Shown here piece after piece: positions 18,675-28,085 of a stretch of DNA of 64,000 bases (the stretch's first letter is position 1; each line of letters starts with the position of its first letter). The stretch is taken from assembly GCF_000069945.1 (NCBI RefSeq), contig NC_010545.1:1984001-2048000 (forward strand). Direction: 5' to 3'. The notes below the pieces were generated by a model. The model was not told where the DNA came from, did no database searches, and saw only the letters and a list, made by a program, of their open reading frames with translations. Position numbers and translations under genes: made by a program. The stretch is from Corynebacterium urealyticum DSM 7109 (lineage in GTDB: Bacteria; Actinomycetota; Actinomycetes; Mycobacteriales; Mycobacteriaceae).

Positions 18675-19883
18675 CTACTGGGCGTGCGGGGCGAACTTCG
18701 CGGCCAGCAACGTGCCCGCGATAGCCACCGCCACCGAAGCCACCATGCACAGCCCCAGGGCCAGCATCCGATCGGAGCCCAGGCCCACCAGCGGGCTCAT
18801 CACCCCGGCCACCACGAACTGCCCCGCCCCCAGGACCGCCGAGCCAGCGCCAGCGCGATCCGCCGCCAAACCCTGGGCCAGCGCGGTGGAATTGGACATG
18901 TTCAACCCCACCCCGAAGGTGGCCACGAAAACCGCAGCCGCCAGGGCGTACATCGCGGCGTCGACGTCCCTGGGAAGGACGAGGGCACATAACAACACCG
19001 CCACCGCCCCAGCAGCGATCACGCAGACCGCCACGCGCTGGAGCCGCCGCGCGCCGATGCGGCCCACCAGGCGGATATTCAAAGAATTCGCGCTCAAAAG
19101 TGCGACAGCGTTGAGGGCAAACATCACGGAGAAGCCCACCGAGCTCAAGCCGAAGACCTCCTGATAGACAAAGGAGGAACCGGAGATGAAGGCAAACATC
19201 GTGCCGAAACCGAAGGCGAAAGCCATCGCATAACCCACGAACGCCGGGCGGCGGAAAAGCCCCAGCATGTTCCGGTACATCCGCACCGGCCCACCACCAT
19301 GGCGGCGCTCCACCGGCAGCGTTTCCGGCTGGCGCGAGGCCACGAGGATCTGGGTCAACGCGATCAGCGCCAGCGTGAAGAAGATCGCCCGCCAACCTGC
19401 AGCCTGGTTGATGACCCCGCCCAGCAGCGGCGCAAGGATCGGGGCCACACCGATGATGAGCATCATGACCGACAGCGCCTGGGCGGCGGCCGAGCCGCGC
19501 AGTTTATCGGCGATCATCGCGCGGGTGAGCACCACGCCGGTGCCGCCAGCAACACCCTGGAAGAAGCGAGCAGCGATCAACACTGCGGCTGTGGGAGCGA
19601 TCGCGCACACGACGGAGGCAATCAGCCCCAGCACCATCCCGAAACACAACAGCCCCCGGCGGCCCCGGCCGTCCGAGAGCGGCCCAATCAGCAGCTGTCC
19701 CATGGCCATGCCCACCATGTAGGCGGTGATGGAGAGCTGAACCACGGCGGGGCTCGCCCCCAGGTCCCGACCGATCAGCGGTAGGGCGGGCAGGTACATA
19801 TCCGTCCCCAGCGGCCCGCCCGCAGACAGCAGCGCGAAGCCCGCCAAGGTCAGTACACCGAACTGCTGCTTCTTCGAATCCAT
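18675..19883 (-). CDS. MFS drug-resistance transporter, Bcr/CflA family
   Basis: A 402-residue, 12-helix major facilitator. The Bcr/CflA hallmark is the N-terminal GPLGTDMYLPALP followed by ASPAVVQLSITAYMVGMAMGQLLIGPLSDGRGRR, seen here in consecutive pieces with the inter-helix 2-3 loop DGRGRR. Motif C is in the helix 5 region (GVAPILAPLLGG). Exports drugs or small metabolites by proton antiport in relatives such as bicyclomycin exporters; substrate not predictable here. It is downstream of an ABC exporter operon but separated from it by a strong terminator, so it is likely transcribed alone. Confidence 0.9.
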   Translation of the reverse strand: MDSKKQQFGVLTLAGFALLSAGGPLGTDMYLPALPLIGRDLGASPAVVQLSITAYMVGMAMGQLLIGPLSDGRGRRGLLCFGMVLGLIASVVCAIAPTAAVLIAARFFQGVAGGTGVVLTRAMIADKLRGSAAAQALSVMMLIIGVAPILAPLLGGVINQAAGWRAIFFTLALIALTQILVASRQPETLPVERRHGGGPVRMYRNMLGLFRRPAFVGYAMAFAFGFGTMFAFISGSSFVYQEVFGLSSVGFSVMFALNAVALLSANSLNIRLVGRIGARRLQRVAVCVIAAGAVAVLLCALVLPRDVDAAMYALAAAVFVATFGVGLNMSNSTALAQGLAADRAGAGSAVLGAGQFVVAGVMSPLVGLGSDRMLALGLCMVASVAVAIAGTLLAAKFAPHAQ

Positions 19884-19904
19884 TGTTGTTTTTCACTCCA
19901 CAAA

Positions 19905-19944
19905 GCCCAGCGCCGCGGTGCCTGTGAGCACCGCGGCGCTGGGC
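19905..19944 (-). terminator. Terminator of the ABC exporter operon
   Basis: A perfect 17-bp stem beginning GCCCAGCGCCGCGGTGC, with a CTGTGA loop and TTTG on the minus-strand side. Confidence 0.85.
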
Positions 19945-19967
19945 GTAACAAGAACTAGCGGGGACTT

Positions 19968-20789
19968 TTAAGCGTCGCGCTTCTTCAGGGCGATCAGGCC
20001 AGCGATGAAGAAGACCACACAGAATGCTGCGAAGTAGAGGATGGACCCAACCTGCCCCCACGGGGCGTCCGGGGTGTCCATCATCATCGTTGCCATGTCG
20101 ATGTTGTTGAAGGGCATGTACGGCGGCAGCCAGTCGCGAATCTTCGGGACCAGCGGCACGACCGCGCTCTCGACAACGAGCTTCCACAGCAGCAGGGCCG
20201 CGATGCTGGCCGCAGTCGAGCGGAGCAGGTACCCCACGCCCGTGGAGATGACGACGGAGAGCAGGGCGTACAGCACCAGGCGACCAATCGCGGTCCACAG
20301 GCCATCCGCCCCGAAGCCGGCGCCCTCCAGGATCGTGTCGTTATCGGTGATGATGCGGGAGGCAGCGAACTTGCTGGTCCACACGGATAGCACCGCGCTG
20401 ATGAAGGTCAGCACCATGGCAAGCACGCCATAGACCAGGACCTTCGCAAAAGGCACCGGGAGACGCTTCGGCGTGGCGAGCAGCGTGTTCTTCGCGGTGC
20501 CATTGGCGTACTCGTTGGTCACGTTGAGCACAGCCTGGATGATGATAATCATCATGCCGAAGACGAGCATGCCGCCCAGCGCACCCGTTGCATCCAGGGC
20601 GTTCTTCGCATCGACGACCCCGGCGACGTCCGCTGGACCATCGCCCTCGGTGGCCGATTGGTAGATCATGCCGGCGCCAACACCGTTCAGCGCAGCGAAG
20701 GCCACAGCGAAGAAGAGGATGAGCCCGGAGGTCCACCACACCGCCTTGGTCGTGGAGAGCTTGAGCCATTCAGACTTAATCAGGTTCAT
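19968..20789 (-). CDS. ABC transporter permease (ABC-2 type)
   Basis: A 273-residue integral membrane protein with about six helices. It starts MNLIKSEWLKLSTTKAVWW, the typical N-terminus of the ABC-2 permeases that pair with DrrA/BcrA-like ATPases. The middle contains VTNEYANGTAKNTLLATPKR, a conserved cytosolic segment of this group. The upstream ATPase gene ends seven bases before its ATG, so the two form one transporter and operon. The direction is expected to be export; substrates in relatives are antibiotics, lantibiotics or lipids, and nothing here decides among them. Confidence 0.9.
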   Translation of the reverse strand: MNLIKSEWLKLSTTKAVWWTSGLILFFAVAFAALNGVGAGMIYQSATEGDGPADVAGVVDAKNALDATGALGGMLVFGMMIIIIQAVLNVTNEYANGTAKNTLLATPKRLPVPFAKVLVYGVLAMVLTFISAVLSVWTSKFAASRIITDNDTILEGAGFGADGLWTAIGRLVLYALLSVVISTGVGYLLRSTAASIAALLLWKLVVESAVVPLVPKIRDWLPPYMPFNNIDMATMMMDTPDAPWGQVGSILYFAAFCVVFFIAGLIALKKRDA

Positions 20790-20796
20790 GGGTTCT

Positions 20797-21807
20797 TTAC
20801 TCCCCCTTCTCGATGCGGTTGCCTGCGCCGTCGACCGGAACACCCGGCTCGGCGGTGGATGGGGTGGCGGGAATGCCCGGGGCGTCCAGCCCGGCCTTGG
20901 CCTGGTACTCGACGGAATGCCCGGTCTGCTGCATGAATGCCTCCTCCAGGGAAGCGGACTTCTGGCTCAGCTCGTTCAGGCGCAGCCCGTAGGTGAAGGC
21001 CAGGCCGCCCACCCAGTCGGTGTCGTGGTCCGGGACGACCAGGATGTCGCGGCCCTCGACATCCTTACTGCGCTCGAAGGTCACGGCCTCCTCACGCAGC
21101 GCGTTTTCCATCTCGGCCAGGTGCTCGGAACGCACGATCGTGGTGGTCTGGGAGGAGCTCTTGATGAACTCGTGGACGGACTGATCCGCTACCAGCTTGC
21201 CCTTACCGATCACAATCAGATGATCCGCGGTCTGCGCCATCTCGGAGAGCAGGTGGGAGCTGATCAGCACCGTGCGCCCCTCGCGGGCGAGCTGGCGGAC
21301 GAAGTCACGCACCCAGCGGATACCCTCCGGGTCGAGGCCGTTGACCGGCTCGTCCAGGATCAGGACCTCCGGGTCGCCCAAGAGTGCCGCGGCGAGCCCC
21401 AGACGCTGCCCCATGCCGAGAGAGAACTTGCCTGCCTTGCGGCCGGCGACGTTGGACAGACCAACGATATCCAGCACCTCGTCCACTCGCGTGCGGGAGA
21501 AGCCATTCGCCGCAGCGATCCAGCGCAAGTGGTTGACGGCGGAGCGGTTGGGGTGAACCCACTTCGCATCCAGAAGGGTGCCGACCTTGGTCAGGGGGCG
21601 GTCAAATTCCGCGTAACGCTTACCGTCAATCAGAGCGGAACCACTGGTCGGCGTGTCCAGCCCGACGATCATTCGCATCGTCGTGGACTTTCCGGCGCCG
21701 TTGGGACCGAGGAACCCGGTGACAATCCCGGGTTTGACCTCAAAATCCAAGTTGTCGACAACGGTGGTGCCACCGTATGCCTTGGACAGCGAGTTCACTT
21801 TGATCAT
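20797..21807 (-). CDS. ABC transporter ATP-binding protein
   Basis: A 336-residue ATPase. Walker A GPNGAGKST (about residues 33-41), Q-loop region, signature FSLGMGQRLGLA (about 128-139, the LGMGQ variant typical of the DrrA/BcrA group), Walker B LILDEPVNGLDPEG (about 149-162) and the H-loop in LISSHLLSEM are all present. A C-terminal extension of about 100 residues follows. ATG 21807 (MIKVNSLSKAYGG) is chosen; upstream in-frame codons lack family similarity. It is translated just upstream of its permease. Confidence 0.93.
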   Translation of the reverse strand: MIKVNSLSKAYGGTTVVDNLDFEVKPGIVTGFLGPNGAGKSTTMRMIVGLDTPTSGSALIDGKRYAEFDRPLTKVGTLLDAKWVHPNRSAVNHLRWIAAANGFSRTRVDEVLDIVGLSNVAGRKAGKFSLGMGQRLGLAAALLGDPEVLILDEPVNGLDPEGIRWVRDFVRQLAREGRTVLISSHLLSEMAQTADHLIVIGKGKLVADQSVHEFIKSSSQTTTIVRSEHLAEMENALREEAVTFERSKDVEGRDILVVPDHDTDWVGGLAFTYGLRLNELSQKSASLEEAFMQQTGHSVEYQAKAGLDAPGIPATPSTAEPGVPVDGAGNRIEKGE

Positions 21808-21990
21808 GGCCACCAGTTTGCCATAGAAAGCAGACATCCCAACAGACCAGCAGCCTGCCTTTCCGCTGCATACCCCTACCTGCCCCGCAATCCCCCCTGA
21901 CCAATCCCCGCACAGTGCGGCTTCAGTCACCCCGTAGGATCCCACGCAACGTTTGTGACGGGAGTGGCAATAGTGAAATGTGCCCTGCGT

Positions 21991-21996
21991 TATAAT
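21991..21996 (+). promoter_or_regulatory. Consensus -10 box, probable leaderless glnX promoter
   Basis: A perfect TATAAT ends seven bases before the glnX ATG at 22003, so transcription would begin at or next to the start codon. No good -35 and no ribosome site are seen. Leaderless mRNAs are common in corynebacteria. Confidence 0.6.
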
Positions 21997-22002
21997 CAGG
22001 CC

Positions 22003-23424
22003 ATGTCTGCGCCGCTCTATGCCGATGCCGATCGGTGGATGGATCGTGACGACTCGCCCGCGGGCGGTCGCACGGTCCGCGGCCTCATTGCCCCAGCCAT
22101 GGCGCTGCCCAAGCGCTTCCTCAACTTCATCTCCACCACGCCCGGGATCCTGACGATTATCTCCTTCCTACTCGTCGCCGCGATCCTCGCCGCTGGTGGC
22201 GCGATGGCGCTGAGCTCCACCTGGCGGCAGAACGACCTCAACACCCTGGTGAGCCGCACCGAGCCGCTATCCAACGCGGCCCAGGAACTCTTCAACTCCC
22301 TCTCTGTCGCGGACTCTGCCGCCACCACGGAGTTCCTCGAAACCAAGGAGCAAAGCTCCACCCAGTCCCAGAGCTACGACCGACACATCGCCAACGCGAG
22401 CCAGGAGATCATCAAGGCCTCCGCCGGCATCGACAATGTCGACTCCCGCGAGATGGAGCTCGTCCTCCAGCTGCAGACGAGCCTGCCCCGCTACGTCGAG
22501 CTCGTCTCCGAAGCGAGCGCGAACGACCGCTTCCGCAACCCCGTCGGAGCGTCCTACCTGACGCAGGCCTCCCACCTGATGCAGCAGACGATGCTGCCCG
22601 CCGCGGAGGAGCTCTACACCATCACCTCCAAGCAGGTCAGCGAGCAACAGCGCAACGTGATCTCGCCGATGTGGTTCCCGCTGTCCGGGCTCATCGCCGC
22701 GGTTGTCCTGCTGATCATCGCGCAGCTATGGCTCTCGGCCAACACCAACCGCGTATTCAACATCGGGTACCTGACCGCCACGACGCTCATGGTCATCGCC
22801 CTGCTCGTGGCATCCATCAGCGCGGGCTGGACCTGGAAGGCCGGCACCAACTGGATCCAGTCCTCCATGGGCCCGCTCGAAACGCTCACCCAGCAGCGCA
22901 TCGCCGCCCAGCAAGCACGCACTGGCGAAGCCCTGGGGCTCGTGCAGCGCAGCTACGGCGACGATAACCAGGAGGAATTCTCCACGACGATCGCCCGGAT
23001 CGACAACGAGCTCGAATCCATCCGCGACACCGTCGTCTCCCCACACCGCATCGTCTTGGCCCGCGAGCACCTCCAAAAATGGGACGCCGCCCACGCGACC
23101 ATGGTCTACGAACTGCAGCACGGCAACTTCAAGGCTGCCTCCGCCGCCGCCCTGGGCTCCCCCTCCGATGACGACCAGCACGCCGTCGTTGCGAACTCCA
23201 ACCGCTCGCCCAATGACGTCCAACTCGACCTGCGCACCAGCTACACATTCTTCGACGAAGAACTGCAGGAGCTGATCAGCGAGTCCCGCGCCCAGCTGCG
23301 CGACGTCCTCACCGCAGGGCAGTCGGCCGCACAACGCACCGCGACGATCGTCGCCATCATGACCGCCGTCGCCGCGATCGCCACGCTCGCCGGCACCAGG
23401 CCGAGGGTGAGGGAGTACCTGTGA
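22003..23424 (+). CDS. glnX: GlnX-type membrane protein of the PknG pathway
   Basis: A 473-residue membrane protein. Helices are predicted at about residues 47-69, 226-245, 254-276 and near the C-terminus (446-464). Between helices 1 and 2 and again between 3 and 4 lie long helical extracytoplasmic regions rich in Gln, Ser and Glu, which resemble four-helix sensor domains. In C. glutamicum glnX precedes glnH and pknG, and GlnX relays the glutamine/glutamate-family signal from GlnH to the kinase PknG across the membrane. The same three genes follow here without gaps. ATG 22003 is chosen because of the TATAAT just upstream; the frame is open to 21955. Confidence 0.9.
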   Translation: MSAPLYADADRWMDRDDSPAGGRTVRGLIAPAMALPKRFLNFISTTPGILTIISFLLVAAILAAGGAMALSSTWRQNDLNTLVSRTEPLSNAAQELFNSLSVADSAATTEFLETKEQSSTQSQSYDRHIANASQEIIKASAGIDNVDSREMELVLQLQTSLPRYVELVSEASANDRFRNPVGASYLTQASHLMQQTMLPAAEELYTITSKQVSEQQRNVISPMWFPLSGLIAAVVLLIIAQLWLSANTNRVFNIGYLTATTLMVIALLVASISAGWTWKAGTNWIQSSMGPLETLTQQRIAAQQARTGEALGLVQRSYGDDNQEEFSTTIARIDNELESIRDTVVSPHRIVLAREHLQKWDAAHATMVYELQHGNFKAASAAALGSPSDDDQHAVVANSNRSPNDVQLDLRTSYTFFDEELQELISESRAQLRDVLTAGQSAAQRTATIVAIMTAVAAIATLAGTRPRVREYL

Positions 23425-24572
23425 TGATCGACGCCAACCGCCGCACCACCCGCGCACGCCACTCCCGCCTGTTCCGGAGCACCGCCGCGCTCCTCGGCAC
23501 CGCGACCCTGCTCACCGGCTGCGCCACCACCCCGACCAGCCCGTCCTGGCCGATCGTTGCCAACGAGCCCGACTCCGACCTGCCCGCCCAGGCACGCATC
23601 TATGACACCTCCGACCTCGAACCCGTCTACACCGAGCACACGGAGCCGCTCGGATCCCTGGCCCCGACCGCAGCCAGCGTGCAGGAGAATGTGCCGAATA
23701 TCTCCAAGCGTGGTCGCCTCATCGTGGGCGTGGCTCAGTCCCTCTACCGGCTTGGCTACCGGGACTCGGAAAGCTCGGACCTGATCGGCTTCGAAGTCGA
23801 CCTCGCCCGCGAGATTGCCCGCGATATCTTCGGCGACCCAGACAAGGTGGAATTCCGATACGTCGAATCCCGCCACCGCGAGGAGGCCCTTCGCACCGGC
23901 GATGTGGACCTCGTGCTGCGCACCATGACTACCACGCGGAAACGCCAAAAGGCGCTGGAGTTCTCGATCCCCTACCTCCATGTCCAGGAACGCCTGCTGA
24001 CGCAAAAGGGCTCCGGAATCGAATCCGTCGCCGACCTCAAGCACAAGACCGTCTGCGCCTCCCAAGACTTCCCGCCCGGCATGGTGGCAGACCTCCTCCA
24101 CCCCAAGCGCATCCTGCAGACCCGCACGTGGACCGACTGCCTCATGGCCATGCAGCAGGGGCAGGTGGACGCCATCTACTCCGACGACGCGGTCCTCTCC
24201 GGGCTCGCCGCCCAGGACCCGGACACCCAGCTCATCGGGGCTTCCCTGGGCGAGGGCTACTACGGCGTGGCCATGGCCCCACCCGGCAAGGTCGTGGCGC
24301 CCGGCGCGGAGTCCCTCGACGAGGACGACGAGCACGTGAGCTGGCAGAGCGAGGGGCTCACCCGGCAGGTCAACCGCACGCTGGAGCGGCTGCGAGACAG
24401 CGGCGAGCTGAACCGGATGTATAAGAACTGGCTCGAGGAATACCTGGGCCCAGCGAGGGAGTTGCCCGCCAAATACCGCACGCCAGAGGAATCCGCCGCA
24501 CTGCAGAAGGAACGCGAAGAGTACAACAGGGAGCAGATTCCAGGCCTCGAAGAAGAGAGGGGAGGCGAGTAA
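23424..24572 (+). CDS. glnH: GlnH, extracytoplasmic amino-acid-binding lipoprotein
   Basis: A 382-residue solute-binding protein. The signal peptide ends in a lipobox LLTGC with the acylated Cys at about residue 33. The binding core starts at ISKRGRLIVGVAQS and continues with SSDLIGFEVDLAREIARDIFG, the family-3 periplasmic binding signature. In mycobacteria and corynebacteria GlnH binds aspartate, glutamate or asparagine and signals through GlnX to PknG; no transporter genes are adjacent here, which fits sensing rather than uptake. The ATG overlaps the glnX stop by one base; a GTG one codon earlier is possible. A Glu-rich tail ends the protein. Confidence 0.92.
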   Translation: MIDANRRTTRARHSRLFRSTAALLGTATLLTGCATTPTSPSWPIVANEPDSDLPAQARIYDTSDLEPVYTEHTEPLGSLAPTAASVQENVPNISKRGRLIVGVAQSLYRLGYRDSESSDLIGFEVDLAREIARDIFGDPDKVEFRYVESRHREEALRTGDVDLVLRTMTTTRKRQKALEFSIPYLHVQERLLTQKGSGIESVADLKHKTVCASQDFPPGMVADLLHPKRILQTRTWTDCLMAMQQGQVDAIYSDDAVLSGLAAQDPDTQLIGASLGEGYYGVAMAPPGKVVAPGAESLDEDDEHVSWQSEGLTRQVNRTLERLRDSGELNRMYKNWLEEYLGPARELPAKYRTPEESAALQKEREEYNREQIPGLEEERGGE

Positions 24573-24575
24573 GAG

Positions 24576-27119
24576 ATGAGCGAGAAGGACGCACCGGAGC
24601 AGAACGTCCAGGAGCAGGACCGCACCGAACCGGAGGCGGTGACCGGGCCGGAGGCCGTCACCGGTGCCACCACGGAACGCACGGAACCGGACGTGGCCAC
24701 CGGCCCGGCGACCGAACCCCGCGCCGGGAAGGAAGACGAGGAGGACGGCGAAAGCGGTACCGAGGCCGTCGTCTTCGACCCCTTCGCCGACGACGATGAC
24801 GAGGAAGAATTCGACCTCGCGGACCTCGGCGACCTCTCCGACCTCATCGAGCCCGGCAGCACCTCCCAAGGACGCAGCCAGGCCGATGTCCCCACCTCCG
24901 CCACCGAGGTCGGCAGCAGCACCAGCGGGGCCACCACCGACCCCGTCAAAGTCGACTCCGGGGAACGCTCCCGCAGGGAGGCGCTCTCCACCTTCCGCGA
25001 ACTGCGCGGCGCAGCGCGTGAGGGCAAGAACGTCGCCGACGGCATGGTTCACCTGCCGTTCATCACGCCCACCGACCCCGAAGAAGCGATCATTGACCCC
25101 AGCGCGGCCATCGCGAAGGGCATCGACCCTCCCACGCTGAAGGCCGGGGACCTCATCGCAGGACAATACGAAATCCTGGGCCCCATCGCCCACGGCGGCC
25201 TGGGATGGATCTACATCGCGACCGACCACAACGTCGCGAACCGCTACGTCGTCCTCAAGGGCCTGATGGCGACCGAGAACGAGCACGAACGCGCCGTCGC
25301 CGACTCCGAACGCGCCTTCCTCGCGGACATCACCCACCCCGGCATCGTGAAGATTTTCAACTTCATCGACGATCCTCGCTCCCCCGGCGGATTCATCGTC
25401 ATGGAGTTCGTGGGCGGGCCTTCCCTGCGCGAACGGCGCCGCGAATCCCCCGACAACACCCTGCCGGTGGACATCGCCATCGGCTACATGCTGGAGGTCC
25501 TGCCTGCCCTGGACTACCTGCATTCCCGCGGGGTGGTTTATAACGACCTCAAGCCCGACAACATCATCATCACCGAGGACCAGGTCAAACTCATCGACCT
25601 CGGCGCGGTCAGCGGCATCGGGGCGTACGGGCACATCTTCGGCACCAAGGGCTTCCAGGCGCCCGAGATCGCCAGCACCGGGCCGACCGTGGCCAGCGAT
25701 ATCTACACCGTGGGGCGGACCTTGGCCTCGCTGGTCGTGAACCTCCCCATCACCAATGGCGCCTACGACCCCGAGCTGCCCACCCCGGAAGAGGAACCAC
25801 TATTCCAGCGGTACATGTCCCTCTACCGGCTGCTTCTCCGGGCCACCGACCCGGACCCGAATAAGCGCTTCAGCTCCGCGGTCACGCTCGCGAACCAGAT
25901 GGTCGGCGTGCTGCGCGAGGTGCTGGCGATCCGGGACCGGGTGCAGTACGCGCACCTGGACACCCGCTTCACCGCGCAGCGCTCCACCTACGGCACGAAG
26001 CACATGCTCTTCCGCACCGACCAGCTCATCGACGGCATCCCACGATCCGTGCAGATCGCTGCCTCTGAAGTCATCGCCGCGCTCCCGCTGCCGCTGACCG
26101 ACCCAAGCGACCCCGGCGCGTCGCTGCTCTCCGCCGCACGCTACACAGAGCCTGGGGAAGTGCTGGACACGCTGGAGTCCGCAGCCAAGCAACCGCAGAT
26201 GTCCAGCTCCGTGGAGATCCCGCTGACGATGGTGCGGGCGCGGCTCGACATGGGGCAAGCCCAGGAGGCACAGGACAAGCTCGACGAGGTACAGGATTGG
26301 CTGGGCGGTGACTGGCGCTTCCGGTGGCTCTCCGGTGTGGCGGCGTTGCTGCGCAGCGACTTCGTCACCGCGCAGTACCACTTCAACGAAGTGCTGCATC
26401 TGCTGCCCGGCGAGCCGGCACCGAAGCTGGCGCTCGCGGCGACGAACGAGCTGCTCATGCAGCAACAGGGGGTCAACACCACCAAGCTGCTCGACGACGA
26501 GACCGCCCAACTCGGCGCGATGCTGTCCTATGCCTACCGCACGCCGATGACCGAGGATGTGAAGGTTCCCCCAGCGCGGCACTTGTCGCAGGATCCCGCC
26601 ACGCTGCGGATGCAGACGATGCGCTTGTACGGGCTGGTGTGGGCGACGAACCCGACGACCGTGTCCTCTGCCTTCGGGCTCGCGCGGCAGCTTGCCGCTG
26701 AAGGCCTGGTGGATGCCGCGGTGGGTGTGCTGGACCGGGTGCCAGTGGCTTCGCGGCACCACCGGCTGGCGCGGCTGACCAGCATTCTCATGCTGATCAG
26801 CGACCGCAGTAGGCTCTCGGAGTCCCGGATCCGGCGTGCTGCGCGACGGCTGGAGATCATGCCGACGAACGAGCCCCGGATGCAGCAGGTCCGACTCGCG
26901 GTGATGCTGGCAGGGCTGAACTGGATTTACATCAATAAGAAGAAGGGCAACGATGTCAGCAGCGAAAGCCCGCTCTTCGACGTGCCATTCACGGAGCGTG
27001 GGCTGCGGCTGGGCCTGGAGCAGGGGCTGCGGATGCTGGCGCGCCAAGCGCACTTCGATCTGCACCGCTTCCGGCTGGTGGATATGGCGAATATGATCCG
27101 CCCGCGCACCTGGTTCTGA
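24576..27119 (+). CDS. pknG: Serine/threonine protein kinase PknG
   Basis: An 847-residue soluble kinase. The first 90 residues are acidic and disordered; the two CxxC rubredoxin motifs of mycobacterial PknG are absent, as in C. glutamicum. The kinase domain spans about 190-440: Gly-rich loop AHGGLGWIY (about 204), Lys in VVLKGL (about 227), VYNDLKPDNIII in place of HRD (about 322), DLG in place of DFG (about 340), and FGTKGFQAPE. The C-terminal half is TPR-like (two helical repeats around AQEAQDKLDEV and ALAATNEL). It phosphorylates OdhI (GarA), relieving inhibition of 2-oxoglutarate dehydrogenase in relatives. It is the last gene of the glnX-glnH-pknG operon, four bases after glnH. Confidence 0.96.
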   Translation: MSEKDAPEQNVQEQDRTEPEAVTGPEAVTGATTERTEPDVATGPATEPRAGKEDEEDGESGTEAVVFDPFADDDDEEEFDLADLGDLSDLIEPGSTSQGRSQADVPTSATEVGSSTSGATTDPVKVDSGERSRREALSTFRELRGAAREGKNVADGMVHLPFITPTDPEEAIIDPSAAIAKGIDPPTLKAGDLIAGQYEILGPIAHGGLGWIYIATDHNVANRYVVLKGLMATENEHERAVADSERAFLADITHPGIVKIFNFIDDPRSPGGFIVMEFVGGPSLRERRRESPDNTLPVDIAIGYMLEVLPALDYLHSRGVVYNDLKPDNIIITEDQVKLIDLGAVSGIGAYGHIFGTKGFQAPEIASTGPTVASDIYTVGRTLASLVVNLPITNGAYDPELPTPEEEPLFQRYMSLYRLLLRATDPDPNKRFSSAVTLANQMVGVLREVLAIRDRVQYAHLDTRFTAQRSTYGTKHMLFRTDQLIDGIPRSVQIAASEVIAALPLPLTDPSDPGASLLSAARYTEPGEVLDTLESAAKQPQMSSSVEIPLTMVRARLDMGQAQEAQDKLDEVQDWLGGDWRFRWLSGVAALLRSDFVTAQYHFNEVLHLLPGEPAPKLALAATNELLMQQQGVNTTKLLDDETAQLGAMLSYAYRTPMTEDVKVPPARHLSQDPATLRMQTMRLYGLVWATNPTTVSSAFGLARQLAAEGLVDAAVGVLDRVPVASRHHRLARLTSILMLISDRSRLSESRIRRAARRLEIMPTNEPRMQQVRLAVMLAGLNWIYINKKKGNDVSSESPLFDVPFTERGLRLGLEQGLRMLARQAHFDLHRFRLVDMANMIRPRTWF

Positions 27120-27248
27120 TGCGTTTGTAGCGCCCCCTCCCCAACCCCGCCCCCGTTGCTTCGCGAATGCCTGCCTGCGGAGGCTGAAATTGGGGCGCTT
27201 GTGAAGCACTGGGCGCTGGCGTCCAGGCGCTCGCCTAAGATCAGAACC

Positions 27249-28085
27249 ATGATGATCCGCACCGTGCGCCGCAGCACCGGGGAAAAATTCACCCGCCGTG
27301 CCCGGCGCGTCGTCGCTGCGTTCGCCGCCGCACTCGCGGGGATGCTCGTCCTCGCCGCCTGCTCCTCGGAAGAAGCAAACGACGAACCCCTGCGCGTCTT
27401 CGCCGCCGCTTCGCTGAGCGTTGCCGGCGATGACCTGCAGCAGGCCTACGCCGACGAGCACGACGGCCAGCAGATCGAGTGGAATTTCGCCGGCTCCTCC
27501 GCCCTCGTCCGCCAGATTGAGCAGGGCTCCCCCGCGGATGCCTTCATCTCCGCCGACGAGAAGAATATGGACAAGGCCCTGAAACTCCCGGAGTTCAGCA
27601 AGGTCACGGACCGCGACGAGCCACGCATCGTCGCCACCAACCAGCTAGTCCTGGCCGTCGCGGAAAACCCCAAGACAAAGATCACGTCGCTCAAGGACCT
27701 CGCCACGGGCGCGCGCGTCGCCATCTGCGCCCCGGAGGTCCCGTGCGGCACCCTCGCCCACGAGGCGCTGAAGAAGGCCGGCACCCCAATCGAGCTGCAG
27801 AACCCCTCCGAAGAGGCCAACGTCTCGAACGTCGCCACCAAGGTCGCCACCGGCCAGGTGGACGCGGGCTTTATCTACGCCTCCGACGCCGCCGCCATCC
27901 AGCGCCAGGGCAAGAAGATCACCACCCTGCCGGCCGAGCACGTTTCCCCGAATAAGTACCCCGCTGCCAGCACGGATGCCGGGGCGAATCACTCCGCCAC
28001 CGAGTTCGTCCGCTGGCTCGCCTCCCCAGAAGCCCAGCGCATCCTCGCTGAGCACGGCTTCGGCCCTGGAGAGTCCGAAGAGTGA
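27249..28085 (+). CDS. modA: Molybdate ABC transporter substrate-binding lipoprotein ModA
   Basis: A 278-residue lipoprotein. A Tat-like basic N-terminus (RRSTGEKFTRRARR) is followed by a hydrophobic stretch and the lipobox VLAAC (Cys at about residue 38). The binding core begins with LRVFAAASLSVAGDDLQQAY, with the oxyanion-contact motif FAGSSALVRQIEQGSPADAF split around it, both hallmarks of ModA. It captures molybdate or tungstate outside the membrane. ATGs at 27249 and 27252 are both possible. The modB start codon overlaps its stop by four bases. Confidence 0.93.
   Translation: MMIRTVRRSTGEKFTRRARRVVAAFAAALAGMLVLAACSSEEANDEPLRVFAAASLSVAGDDLQQAYADEHDGQQIEWNFAGSSALVRQIEQGSPADAFISADEKNMDKALKLPEFSKVTDRDEPRIVATNQLVLAVAENPKTKITSLKDLATGARVAICAPEVPCGTLAHEALKKAGTPIELQNPSEEANVSNVATKVATGQVDAGFIYASDAAAIQRQGKKITTLPAEHVSPNKYPAASTDAGANHSATEFVRWLASPEAQRILAEHGFGPGESEE

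Noticed and set aside
23241..25634. 797-codon minus-strand ORF opposite glnX, glnH and pknG
   Set aside because: Spans three well-supported genes on the other strand; no recognisable domain and no ribosome site.
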